Assembly (NCBI GenBank): GCA_947623455.1
Contig: OX392542.1
Span: 7,261,625 to 7,325,624 of the forward strand
Source of the DNA: Mimachlamys varia
Lineage: Eukaryota; Mollusca; Bivalvia; Pectinida; Pectinidae
Direction: 5' to 3'
Length of the DNA stretch: 64,000 nucleotides
Shown: positions 1 through 12,350 of the stretch, piece by piece
Layout of the letters: every line of letters starts with the position of its first letter
Position numbering within the stretch: the stretch's first letter is position 1
Position numbers and translations under genes: made by a program
The notes under the pieces: model-generated
Database searches by the model: none
Seen by the model: only the letters and a program-made list of their open reading frames with translations
What the model was told of the DNA's origin: nothing

Positions 1-559
1 GCATGTATAATGATTTATATTCTGTTTATCTCTCTTTGTATGCCAGTACATGTACTATATTTACAAGCTATATGGTATAAATTACTATCTATATTCTACA
101 TACCACTTGTTCTCTCTAAATCTTAGGTATACCACTTTATATATACTCTCTACCTCTCAGTATTATATGTTTATCATTCTCTTTATATTACTCCGTAAAT
201 ACTCTGTATAATCTCAATATTTCTATGATAGGGTAAATCCTGACATCTCAATAATATCAAAATAAACATGGTTTATTCAGTATCGTGGACAGATGTTAAA
301 CATATATTTACTATCAGTGTATCACATACAGGTATTACATAAATAACATCTGTAATATTGCTGCCACAGACTTGTATAAGACATGACATATGAATCATGT
401 ATACCATCAAAGACAGGTGACAATTGCAGACCATATTACAGCAGAAAAAGAAAACACATCCTATATTGCATACAGGAAATACACAATTGTATAATATGAC
501 AAGTATATGTATACATTAACATTCTGTAATAGCTATTACACATTAAGGGCCATGTATTT

Positions 560-1040
560 TACATATACATACTATTACAGACATGTATAACACATGTGCA
601 TACTATTACAGACATTTAGTATAAATGTGCATACTATAACAGACATATTGCATTACATATGTACAATCTATAACAAACATGTATTACACATGTACATACT
701 ATAACAGACAGGTACTACACATGTACATACTATAACAGACAGGTACTACACATGTACATACTATAACAGACAGGTACTACACATGTACACCCTATAACAG
801 ACAGGTACTACACATGTACATACTATATAACAGACAGGTACTACACATGTACACTCTATAACAGACAGGTACTACACATGTACATACTATATAACAGACA
901 GGTACTACACATGTACACCCTATAACAGACAGATATTACACATGTACATACTATAAGTTTATTAACAGACATGTACTACACAATGTACATAATATAGCAG
1001 ACGGGTATTATACATGTACATATATAACAAACAGATACAG
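560..1040 (+). repeat. 31-bp minisatellite
   Basis: About 14-15 units of CAGACAGGTACTACACATGT followed by ACATACTATAA, with slight length changes (an extra TA in some). A stray related stretch lies at about 1485-1530. The same unit occurs at 10555-10960. Confidence 0.9.
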
Positions 1041-2796
1041 CGGATTCCCCTTAATATCACTCCTGTTAATATCACATTCCTCTAAATTTAATGTTTTCCC
1101 AAAACACCATTTTCCCCTCTATATAATGTATGTAATTATATTTGAATAGTATTGTGTAGTTTGAGATGAATGACTTTTAATATCATGTTTTTTAATCAGT
1201 CGCATAAAATATATAGAAAATGATGTAATTTCCACTGATTTGATATACAACTTGTACAAAATATTGCAAAGAAAATAAGAAATATGCAACAACAACAATT
1301 TTTTTTTTAATAAAATAATGTTATCTATATAAAGATTAAAACATCTTCATACGTACATTGGATAGCTTACTTATGGAGATTGGAAATGCTCTATATTTAG
1401 TGGAAAACATGTTTCTTTTAATGTCACATATATACCTGTTAATGTCTGACAAATACAATATGATTAAAGAGGAATGCACTGTATTACACATGTGCATACT
1501 ATAACAGGTATTATACACTTGTAACAGACAGTTAATACACATGAATACTTATATATTACAAACAGGTAGAAGACAAGTATACACATACACTCCTACACAT
1601 GACATGGAAGTATAATTGTGTCCCCATCTTTTTTACAGCAGCCATTGTTATAAAGCTATTTGAATCTTCATAATTCCCCAGGTTAAGGTTTAGGCGCCAT
1701 CTCTTCACAGGTATGAGATCTGCCTATTGGATAAATGTTAGTGTGTCTTAAAAAAAACTTTTTTTATGTTGGTGAAAAAAGAAAATGTCCAGAGATACCA
1801 TATATTACACACATGTATCACTTTTGATTGACAGCTAGTGCTTAAGGCAAGTAATTCTATATGATTGTGACAATATTAATCATCCATACTACATTATCAA
1901 CAGAAAATGTTACAATATAAGTCTTATTTCAATAAGATCACGCCCAGTGAATTTATTTCTCAGGCAATGAACTTTTCCTAATAGTGTTTTAGCCCGAATT
2001 ACTGTTAATTAAAAATCAATGTTAATTGCAAAAATAACATGGATTATGTTAGGCAAACAGGTATAATTCATAGTATTACAGACTCTTTAATATTACCAAA
2101 AGTGTGTATCAAACAAGTGATATGCTTGGGATGCTGGATCATGATGTGAAAAAACCTGAAGAGTTCCAGTTACATGTAGCCTCAATGTTATTTTCAATCA
2201 CTATTGTTTTTGTTACAAACTGAAATGTACATGTAGGTACATGTATATAGACTTCTATGTAGAATAATGTGTCATTTATCTGATCAGAAAAATATATGTT
2301 TTACCATGAATCATATATTTAAAAAAAAACTTAAATAGTACATGATGCTTCCATTATATCTTGCATAAATAATTGTGTCTACAACTCTACTAAGTTGTAT
2401 AAATCAGTTGATCAGTAAGTTCAAGATATGAAAGAATATGATATAGAAAAATATATATAGCATCTCTCTACAATAAATGTGATCCATAGCTTTATGGCTG
2501 ATGCAACATTAAATATAAGTTCCTTTAATTATCATGTATGTGATAGTTAATATGCAGTGGCAACTGATATTAAATTAGTATGAAATAAAGCAAAAAATGT
2601 GTATAACCTGTCTGTGACAGGAATTTTAAGTTAATAACCAGTCTAATTCAATTGATAAATAATCCTTGCATGGCTGTAAGTTACACATTGTCAAGTTTAT
2701 GATGAGTCTGAAACAAACTTTTTGAAATGATAACTTCCTTTGATAGAAATAAAAGTTAATAAGTTGTAATTTGTTTGTTGTCTAAAGCTACAATTT
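1041..2796. other. AT-rich non-coding stretch
   Basis: No exon, RNA gene or complete element recognised. It contains remnants of the 31-bp repeat near 1485-1530 and otherwise unique-looking AT-rich sequence. The first 540 bases of the window are likewise featureless. Confidence 0.5.
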
Positions 2797-5700
2797 AAAC
2801 AAGAGGCCCAATGGGCCTGCATCGCTCACCTGGTATTAATCTCTATTACACTATATTATAGTGTAACCCTAAAGTCCCCTAAAATCTTTTAATGTAAGAC
2901 ATTTAGAAGAACATCTTAAGATTTAAACATATTTTACCCCTGTGACCTTATAAGACAACATCATTTTCATTTTCAAATTTTGTTTGGCTTCATCCCAGGA
3001 CGCTACCAGCCAAATATCATGTCTCTAGGCAAATAAAGATAAAGGTCATTTCTTTTCGCAAACTTTGTCAGGCTTCATCCAAGAACCTTTCAGCCAAATG
3101 TCATGCTTCTAGGGCTTTTGGTACTTCAGAAGAAGTCGTTTGAATGTTTTAACAGATTTGACCCCTGTGACCTTGAATATAGTTCAAGGTCATTTCTTTT
3201 CGCAAACTTTGTCAAGCTTCATGCAAGGAACCTTCCAGCCAAATATCATGCTTCTAGGGCTTTTGGTATTTCAGAAGAAGTTGTTTGAAGGTTTAAACAG
3301 ATTTGAATCCTGTGACCTTGAATATAAGTCAAGGTCATTTCTTTTCGCAACTTTATCGGGCTTCATCCAAGGAACCTTTCAGCTAAATATCATGCTTCCA
3401 GGGCTTTTGGTATTTCAGAAGAAGTTGTTTAAAGGTTTTAACAGATTTGACCCCTGTGACCTTGAATATAAGTCAAGGTCATTTCTTTTCGCAAACTTTG
3501 TCGGGCTTCATCCAAGAAACCTTTCAGCCAGATATCAAGCTTCTTGGGCTTTTTGTATTTCAGAAGAAGTCGTTTAAAGGTTTAAACAGATTTGACCCCT
3601 GTGACCTTGAATATAGGTCAAGGTCATTTCTTTTCGCAAACTTTGTCGGGCTTCATCCAAGAAACCTTTCAGCCAGATATCAAGCTTCTAGGGCTTTTGG
3701 TATTTCAGAAGAAGTCGTTTAAAGGTTTTAACAGATTTGACCCCTGCGACCTTGAATATAGGTCAAGGTCATTTCTTTTCACAAACTTTGTCGGGCTTCA
3801 TCCAAGAAACATTTCAGCCAAATATCATGCTTCAAGGGCTTTTGGTATTTCAGAAGAAGTTGTTTGAAGGTTTAAACAGATTTGAATCCTGTGACCTTGA
3901 ATATAAGTCAAGGTCATTTCTTTTCGCAACTTTATCGGGCTTCATCCAAGGAACCTTTCAGCTAAATATCATGCTTCCAGGGCTTTTGGTATTTCAGAAG
4001 AAGTTGTTTAAAGGTTTTAACAGATTTGACCCCTGTGACCTTGAATATAAGTCAAGGTCATTTCTTTTCGCAAACTTTGTCGGGCTTCATCCAAGAAACC
4101 TTTCAGCCAGATATCAAGCTTCTTGGGCTTTTTGTATTTCAGAAGAAGTCGTTTAAAGGTTTAAACAGATTTGACCCCTGTGACCTTGAATATAGGTCAA
4201 GGTCATTTTTTTTCTCAAACTTTGTCGGGCTTCATCCAAGAAACCTTTCAGCCAGATATCAAGCTTCTAGGGCTTTTGGTATTTCAGAAGAAGTCGTTTA
4301 AAGGTTTTAACAGATTTGACCCCTGCGACCTTGAATATAGGTCAAGGTAATTTCTTTTCACAAACTTTGTCGGGCTTCATCCAAGAAACATTTCAGTCAA
4401 ATATCTTGCTTCTAGGGCTTTTGGTATTTCAGGAGAAGTCGTTTGAAGGTTTCAACAGATTCGACTCCTGTGACCTTGAATATAAGTCAAGGTCATTTCT
4501 TTTCGCAAACTTTGTCGGGCTACATCCAAGGAACCTTTCAGCTAAATATCATGCTTCTAGGGCTTTTGATATATCAGAAGAAGTTGTTTAAAGGTTTTAA
4601 CAGATTTGACCCCTGTGACCTTGAATATAAGTCAAGGTCATTTCTTTTCGCAAACTTTGTCGGGCTTCATCCAAGAAACCTTTCAGCCAGATATCAAGCT
4701 TCTTGGGCTTTTTGTATTTCAGAAGAAGTCGTTTAAAGGTTTAAACAGATTTGACCCCTGTGACCTTGAATATAGGTCAAGGTCATTTCTTTTCGCAAAC
4801 TTTGTCGGGCTTCATCCAAGAAACCTTTCAGCAAGATATCAAGCTTCTAGGGCTTTTGGTATTTCAGAAGAAGTCGTTTAAAGGTTTTAACAGATTTGAC
4901 CCCTGCGACCTTGAATATAGGTCAAGGTCATTTCTTTTCACAAACTTTGTCGGGCTTCATCCAAGAAACATTTCAGCCAAATATCATGCTTCTAGGGCTT
5001 TTGGTATTTCAGAAGAAGTTGTTTGAAGGTTTAAACAGATTTGAATCCTGTGACCTTGAATATAAGTCAAGGTCATTTCTTTTCGCAACTTTATCGGGCT
5101 TCATCCAAGGAACCTTTCAGCTAAATATCATGCTTCCAGGGCTTTTGGTATTTCAGAAGAAGTTGTTTAAAGGTTTTAACAGATTTGACCCCTGTGACCT
5201 TGAATATAAGTCAAGGTCATTTCTTTTCGCAAACTTTGTCGGGCTTCATCCAAGAAACCTTTCAGCCAGATATCAAGCTTCTTGGGCTTTTTGTATTTCA
5301 GAAGAAGTCGTTTAAAGGTTTAAACAGATTTGACCCCTGTGACCTTGAATATAGGTCAAGGTCATTTTTTTTCTCAAACTTTGTCGGGCTTCATCCAAGA
5401 AACCTTTCAGCCAGATATCAAGCTTCTAGGGCTTTTGGTATTTCAGAAGAAGTCGTTTAAAGGTTTTAACAGATTTGACCCCTGCGACCTTGAATATAGG
5501 TCAAGGTAATTTCTTTTCACAAACTTTGTCGGGCTTCATCCAAGAAACATTTCAGTCAAATATCTTGCTTCTAGGGCTTTTGGTATTTCAGGAGAAGTCG
5601 TTTGAAGGTTTCAACAGATTCGACTCCTGTGACCTTGAATATAAGTCAAGGTCATTTCTTTTCGCAAACTTTGTCGGGCTACATCCAAGAAACCTTTCAG

Positions 5701-6872
5701 CCAAATATCATGCTTCTAGGGCTTTTGGTATATCAGAAGAAATCGTTTGAAGGTTTTAACAGATTTGACCCCTGTGACCTTGAATATAGGTCAAGGTCAT
5801 TTTTTTCCTCAAACTTTATCGGGCTTCATCCAAGAAACATTTCAGCCAAATATCAAGCTTCTTGGGCTTTTGGTATTTCAGAAGAAGTCGTTTAAAGGTT
5901 TTAACAGATTTGACCCCTGTGACCTTGAATATAGATCAAGGTCATTTTTTTTCGCAAACTTTGTCCGGCTTCATCCAAGGAACCTTTCAGCCAGATGTCA
6001 AGCTTCTAGGGCTTTTGGTATTTCAGAAGAAGTTGTTTAAAGGTTTAAACAGATTTGACCCCTGTGACCTTGAATATAGGTCATGGTCATTTTTTTCGCA
6101 AATTTGTCGCTTCATCAAAGGAACCTTTCAGCCAAATATCATTCTTCCAGGGCTTTTGGTATTTCAGAAGAAGTCGTTCGAAGGTTTTAACAGATTTGTC
6201 CCCTGTGACCTTGAATATAAGTCAAGGTCATTTCTTTTCGCCAACTTTGTCGAGCTTCATCCAAGAAACATTTCAGCCAAATATCATGCTTCTAGAGCTT
6301 TTGGTATTTCAGAAGAAGTCGTTTAAAGGTTTTAACAGATTTGACCCTTGTGACCTTGAATATAGGTCAAGGTCATTTTTTTTCTCAAACTTTGTTGGGC
6401 TTGATCCAAGGAACCTTTCAGCCAAATGCAATGTTTCTAGGGCTTTTGGTATTTCAGAAGAAGTTGTTTAAAGGTGAAAATAGATTTAACCTCACTGTGA
6501 CCTTGAATATTGGTCAAGGTAATTTCTTTTCGCAAACTTTATTTGGCTTCATCCAAGGAAGCTACTTGTCAAATATGAAGTCTCTATGCCTGACGGTATT
6601 TTAGAAGAAGTTGTTTGAATGTTTCGACATTTTTGACCCCTGTGACCTTGAAATTAGGTCGAAGTGATTTTTTTTCGCAAACTTTGTTCAGCTCCTTCCA
6701 AGAAATCTACCAGGCAAATTTCATGTCACTGGGCCTTTCGGTATTTTAGAAGAAGTCGTTTAAAGGAAAAAGTTGATGGACGCAGGACGGACGGACGGAC
6801 GGACGGACGGACGACGGACGCTGCACCATCACATACGCTCACTTGGCCCTTCGGGCCAGGTGAGCTAAAAAC
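2797..6872 (+). mobile_element. Non-autonomous element with hairpin ends and a 145-bp tandem array
   Basis: The left end has AAGAGGCCCAATGGGCC (a hairpin) followed by GCTCACC. The right end has CTTGGCCCTTCGGGCC (a hairpin) followed by AGGTGAGC and an A-rich run, so GCTCACC and GGTGAGC are inverted relative to each other. A GACG microsatellite lies just inside the right end (about 6780-6822). Between them are about 25 monomers of 144-145 bp. Open frames of 61-154 codons cross the monomers but shift by one base per unit, so they are not genes. I recognise these ends as common in bivalve genomes. The transposon class is uncertain; a Helentron-like or pearl-type non-autonomous element is possible. 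Confidence 0.8.
3060..6790 (+). repeat. 145-bp satellite-like array with higher-order structure
   Basis: Monomers share CGGGCTTCATCCAAG, TTTCAGCCA, AGGGCTTTTGGTATTTCAG and the dyad TGACCTTGA-7nt-TCAAGGTCA. Variant monomers recur at about 579 bp (frame ends 3577, 4156, 4736, 5315) and, more exactly, at 1159 bp (3447 and 4606; 3737 and 4896; 4316 and 5475). This indicates tetramer and octamer higher-order repeats. One monomer class is a base shorter (CGCAACTTTATCG). Edge units (before 3100, after 6470) are the most diverged. Confidence 0.92.
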
Positions 6873-8390
6873 AGAATAACCTATCTTTTATAATAAATAC
6901 AGATGTATGACAAGAACATTGCAATGTTCATTTCTGAAACTTGTGCATTACAAATTGAAAACAAATATATCTCTGCAACATCTATGTGACATTAACTGTT
7001 ATATTGAATTTTTGCGAATTACTCACCTGCAGTAATAAACATATAAACGACCTAAATGTACAGTTACAGGTAATTTTACAAGCCCTGGTGTAGACCTGTG
7101 TTGTGTTCTGGCAACCCACTATCATTTTTGTAGGGGAATAATGGAAGGAAATCGCGGAAAACAAACTATAAGACAACAAAGATACGAACATTTTGATAAA
7201 TGAATGAAGAGTAAGTTGTACATACATTAATCATTTGCCTTCCATTGTGAAATATACAAGAATATCCATTTTCTCCGCCGCTTACACTCGTAATGAAAAT
7301 CCAGCCAGTCGTACATTTTGTAGCCGATGCCCCGATATCCTATCGGCTAAGTAATGATATTATCGACTATATTGGCCTGGTTACCATAATGAAACAGTAT
7401 GCTATATATTCATATGTATATAATATAGAACAACTGCATTTATGATCTTATGGCATTTTTTGTAACAATAAAATAAATGTGAAAGTTTTAATAAAGTTCT
7501 TATTTAATAAATCTAAACGATTTACAAATATTTGCAAAATATTATGATATTGTGATAGGATATCAATCCAAAACTGAAACGGCACCCCGAGATTAGACAA
7601 TTTTTTTCTGTATGACTGTTGTACGTGTAGTGCTAAATGTTATGTAACAAAACGATATAGACCTACATTCATGCTGTGTGTCAATTGTTTGTTAATAGAA
7701 AACATTAATTCTGGAACCGTTTTCATATAAAATGCCATAATTGTCTTAAAATACAATGTATACAGTACATGTATGTACATGTGTGCATTTGCTCAAAAAT
7801 GTGCTAAACATCTAAAACATGCAGATAGATTAGCATAGCAAGAAATTATGCCCCAGTTTCATGCAAATAATCCCATTACAAAATATGTATGTATTGACCC
7901 ACTAAACACGGATCAGTTCAAACGATGCAAGAAAACTTGGGTTTTTTTTTTTTAAAGAAGAATATGCCTTTTACGTTTTTAATCAAACAATTGTCAAACA
8001 GATGAGCATTTAACTTTCTTTACATCAGATATTCATCAAATACATATATACATGTATAACATATGTTACTGTTTAAGTGGAAGGTAAGGAAATATATGAC
8101 GAAATATGTCGAAATAAAAGTTATAGGTCTCACAACTAAATTTAAATCAGCCTATCACAAAGTGTTTCATACGTTTGTAGTCCCTACCGAAAAATTGTTC
8201 CGGCTAAGTACAGTGATTCAGAGAAACTTAAATAGGTAATTGTTGACATATTCTGCATTAAAAGAAATCTATAGATATATTCAACTTTACAAAAATGAAT
8301 GCTCTTGGTAGATTTGATATGTGATGGCGGATTGATATGGGGTCAAAAGTCATAGGGTATTCCAGTCCCATTTCATTGGTTTGACATGTA
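6873..8390. other. Non-coding stretch with no recognised feature
   Basis: AT-rich sequence with no open frame showing domain similarity. Short frames here look random. Confidence 0.5.
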
Positions 8391-8394
8391 AGTT

Positions 8395-8790
8395 TCTTGT
8401 AATAGAGGATATATAGACTATGAACATTAGGTGGATAGATGTTGTAATAGAGGATATATAGACAATGAACATTAGGTGGATAGATGTTGGAATAGAGGAT
8501 ATATAGACAATGAACATTAGGTGGATAGATGTTGGAATAGAGGATATATAGACAATGAACATTAGGTGGATAGATCCCAGAATAGAAGTTATATAGACAA
8601 TAAACATTAGGTGGATAGATGTTTGAATAGGGGAGATATAGACAATGAACATTAGATGGATAGATGTTGGAATAGAGGATATATAGACAATGAACATGAG
8701 GTGGATAGATCCCAGAATAGAAGATATATAGACAATAAACATTAGGTGGATAGATGTTTGAATAGAGGATATATAGACAATGAACATTGA
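8395..8790 (+). repeat. 45-bp minisatellite, about 9 units
   Basis: Unit GATAGATGTTGGAATAGAGG, then ATATATAGACAATGAACATTAGGTG. A sub-variant has ATCCCAGAATAGAAG. Because 45 is a multiple of three, the minus strand has a 158-codon open frame made of a 15-residue hydrophobic repeat around MFIVYISSI. No splice or promoter context supports it as a gene. Confidence 0.9.
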
Positions 8791-8799
8791 TTTTAAGGA

Positions 8800-10550
8800 A
8801 TTGATTTGAAGGAATTGATTTAACACATCAAATCACATTTAAAAGTCTGTACAAAAATCCATATTTTGTTAAATCGGTACACAGTCCATTACCGTTGTTA
8901 TCAGGCCCATGTACCCGATAAAACTAAGTTGTGATCTACGCGGTTAGCATTGCGCCAATGTTCAATAGGTGGATAGGATTATAGGCCATCTGTAGCACTG
9001 AACTTTCACTTTCATTTACTTATTTCCGGTAAAAAAAATACGAATCTGCGGCATGCTATCCACAACCTTTTCACAGCAGCCGTTTGTCAGATTCATAAAC
9101 GGGAGCTGTACATGTGTAAAACTAGCTTTACAGGAAGCTTAGTTCCGTATTTAAAAAATAGTAAATAGGCGCACGCTTAAATAAAATATTATCAGCAAGT
9201 TTAGTTTATATATTTATAAATAAATTTTCATATTAATGAATATGTTTTGAAAGATTTGTATAAGAAAGCGTATATTACGATACACTAAAATTACAAGGTA
9301 TAATCCCGAGTCATACAATTTTCGAACGCCACTCGAGTGTTCCGAAAAGCCGCTTGGACTTAGAAAATATTCGTGAAGTTGTTGGGATTAATTATTCGAA
9401 CTATAACTGGTTTTGTTGGTTTAACAGGAATAATTCTTACTGGTGAGAACCATTGTCGTTTATAAGCTTGTTTCACGTATGTTTTAAGTCAGAATGAGAC
9501 AAATTAAAGTAGCTGTTTCACGCCTGTTTGCCTAAAATGTAGGTGTGGATTCAGGACATTGGTAAGAGCGCAGACTTATTTTTTGTCAATAGCCTAAATA
9601 TACTATGATATTTGAGGTTGATTTACAGACAAGGCTTGTACCTGTGCTGAAATATAAAGTGAGATTTGAAAATTCATCTCGATTTATGTTATATTTTTGT
9701 ACACAGGCTAGGGAAGAGTATGCCGCAGTATGTTCATGAAGTTGTTAATTTGTTTACATTATAATTATCAATGGAAAGTCCTGGTTTCTTTGACATGTGT
9801 CCACTTGTAAAGTGTACAAGTATGCCATGTATGGAGCAGTTTTGATGTGAAAATACAGGTAGTTGCAGATGCATGTCAGAAAGCTGAGTTAGCTGATTCA
9901 ACAGTATAAATACTGTACCTCATTTATCTAGCTGCTTGCTTACAGTTTCCCTACAGATATCAATTACTGTTTAAATCAGGTCTAATCCAATATAAAATTC
10001 CCCGAAAAATATTTTTGATGAAATCCAATTTGCTATACTATACTATACCCTCGCATGGTTTTCCCTGACGCACAAAAACCTGCATATTGACTCCTAAAAT
10101 TGTCAAAGGACTCCTTAAATGGATGAATTTTTGTTATATGTTATTTGTGATGGGAGTCCCAGGACTCCTAAATTTATCAAATTTGAGGGTCCCAGGGAAA
10201 ACACTGCCCTCTCATTCTCATTTATGTTAAGATAAACTTTAAGACATCATGATCATTGTAAATTTGAAGATTGTCTAATGTTTATATCCATTTCCATATT
10301 AAGTTTAATGCACTGGGATAAAAAGGGTTTTTTTTTCTTGAAAATGTGAAATAGATTCCATGAAAAAAATCAGCCTATTGACACTTACTTTGGGTCCAAA
10401 ATAAACAAATTTAAGGATGGATATTAGTTTAAATTTTTTAAGAATAATATTTTTACAAATTTTTATTTCAAAATACAAATATATTCAATTTATCATTATT
10501 TGATCATTTAACAGTCTTTTTTAATCATAGCTCCTATAATTCTAGTAATA
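8800..10550. other. Non-coding stretch with a small inverted-repeat element
   Basis: No coding region recognised. At 10057-10205 a GGTTTTCCCTG / CAGGGAAAAC inverted pair brackets about 150 bp with internal GGACTCCT repeats, resembling a small MITE. The 9000-9110 sequence (TTTCATTTACTTATTTCCGG and nearby CGGGAGCTGT) resembles parts of 12250-12350, part of it inverted, so an old dispersed repeat is likely. Confidence 0.4.
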
Positions 10551-10554
10551 TTCT

Positions 10555-10960
10555 AGTGTACATGTATAATATTTGTCTGTTATAGTGTTTACATGTGTAA
10601 TACCTGTCTGTGATAGTGTGTACATGTGTAATACGTGTCTGTTATAGTGTTTACATGTATAATACCTGTCTGTTATAGTGTGTACATGTGTATTACCTGT
10701 CTGTTATAGTGTTTACATGTGTAACACCTGTCTGTTACAGTGTATACATGTGTAATAATACTAATAACTGTCTGTGATAGTGTATACATGTTCACACTAT
10801 AACAGACATGTATTATACATGTACACACTGGAAAAGACAGATATTACACATGTACACCTTATTAAAGACAGATATTACAGCTGTACACATGTACAAACTA
10901 TCACAGACAGGTATTATACATGTAAACACTATAACAGACAGATATTACACATGTACAGTC
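10555..10960. repeat. 31-bp minisatellite with an internal orientation switch
   Basis: From about 10555 to 10785, about seven units read TGTCTGTTATAGTGTTTACA and so on, the reverse complement of the 560-1040 unit. From about 10790 to 10960, about five units run in the opposite, 560-1040-like orientation. The junction GATAGTGTATACATGTTC is nearly palindromic. Confidence 0.88.
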
Positions 10961-12350
10961 ACTCTCAAGACAACTGAAGCATCATTATCATAGATAGGTA
11001 CTGTGTGTTTTTACTATTTATCATTTTAGATGACCTATGACTTTTTCCTTGTTTGTTGGGGCAGCATAGGTATTTCATTTTCTTACATAAAGTTCACACT
11101 GCCATGTATCTGGCTAAGTGTGTGAAATGTATCTTATGTATACACTGTGTATATTTAAGACTCTTAAAGTTACAACACCTGATAATGAAATATCTTATCT
11201 GTAATACATATGGCAAATGATGAAATATCATTTTTTGTACAAGTTAGAAACACTGAATTACTGTTCTTTGCATGATATATATATATATTGATAAGAACAT
11301 AGAACAAACACATTAAGTCTTAAAGTAAATGTTCCTTAATGTCTTCCATTAAAATATAGCTTGTCTGTTATCATGAATACAGCAGGTGAACATCTGATTT
11401 TTTTTCTGGTTATTCCTATTTTGTTTGTGATAGTAAAAACAAGTAAATCTATGACCAGTCTGAAACAAATAATACAGTCATGTAGATATCTACTAATGTA
11501 TGCTCAATATGTGGCATTGATAGCAAAAATACCCAAATATATGTATATCCACAGTTGCTTGAGTTTCTGTCAGTAAATAATAAATATATATGTGTGAAAT
11601 GAGCCTCCCATTCTGTAATGGGCCGTGGCTCCATATACACAATGTATATAAACATTTTTTTTATATGCTGACTGAAACTCAAGCAACTGTGGTATACATG
11701 TATATCAGCCTTAAAGAATAAACTAAATGTTCCATACATGTTTGTGATAGTTATAGTTATTAGATATATTGAATTCTTTTGGATTGCATGTTAGATAAAT
11801 TAATCAATAGTGACATTTGCCATTTGGTGTATTACATTTTGCATACTGGTACATTTGTAAAGTAAATATGTCAAAACTTATCTAGTCACTTTTACAATGA
11901 TAGAACTTTACTAGTTATTTTTCAAAGTCTTGTAAAGGTTTTAGAATTCAAATTTGAAGTCCGCTATAGACGGTTGTGGGCGTTTTTGTAGGGATAATGA
12001 TATAATTTTATATAAATATTATCTTTAAAACATTGAGAAGAAATTTAAATTGATGAACAAAATAAAGATAAAAACATTTTAATGGCTGAATTGTAAGTTA
12101 TACAAGTTTACAGTAATCGTTTCCCTTCCGTTAAGAAATACAACGAAATAACCCTCTCTCCACCACTTACCCCATGTAACTAATAATTTTTACCCTTTTA
12201 AATGACGTAAATATAGATAAACAAGTCGTATATTTCGTGGCTTTAAACTTCTACTTTCATTTTCACAGATTTCATTTCCGGTTTAACGAATACGAAACTG
12301 TGTCTGTGGTGGGTAAAGCTGGCCATGCACAGCTCCCGTTTATAACATTC
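10961..12350. other. Non-coding stretch upstream of the first P450 cassette
   Basis: Contains a TA microsatellite near 11277-11288 and AT-rich sequence. No exon recognised. Frames at 11361-11739 have no domain features. Two partly inverted copies of a TTTCTGTCAG / CTGACTGAAAC stretch near 11565 and 11665 suggest a small hairpin repeat. Confidence 0.4.

Noticed and set aside
3103..6604. Many overlapping 61-154-codon open frames with similar proteins
   Set aside because: They are the 145-bp tandem monomers read in successive frames (145 is not a multiple of three). No splice, start or domain evidence supports a protein.
3060..6790. CRISPR-like appearance of regular repeats
   Set aside because: Units are contiguous with no unique spacers, and the DNA is clearly animal nuclear DNA with introns.
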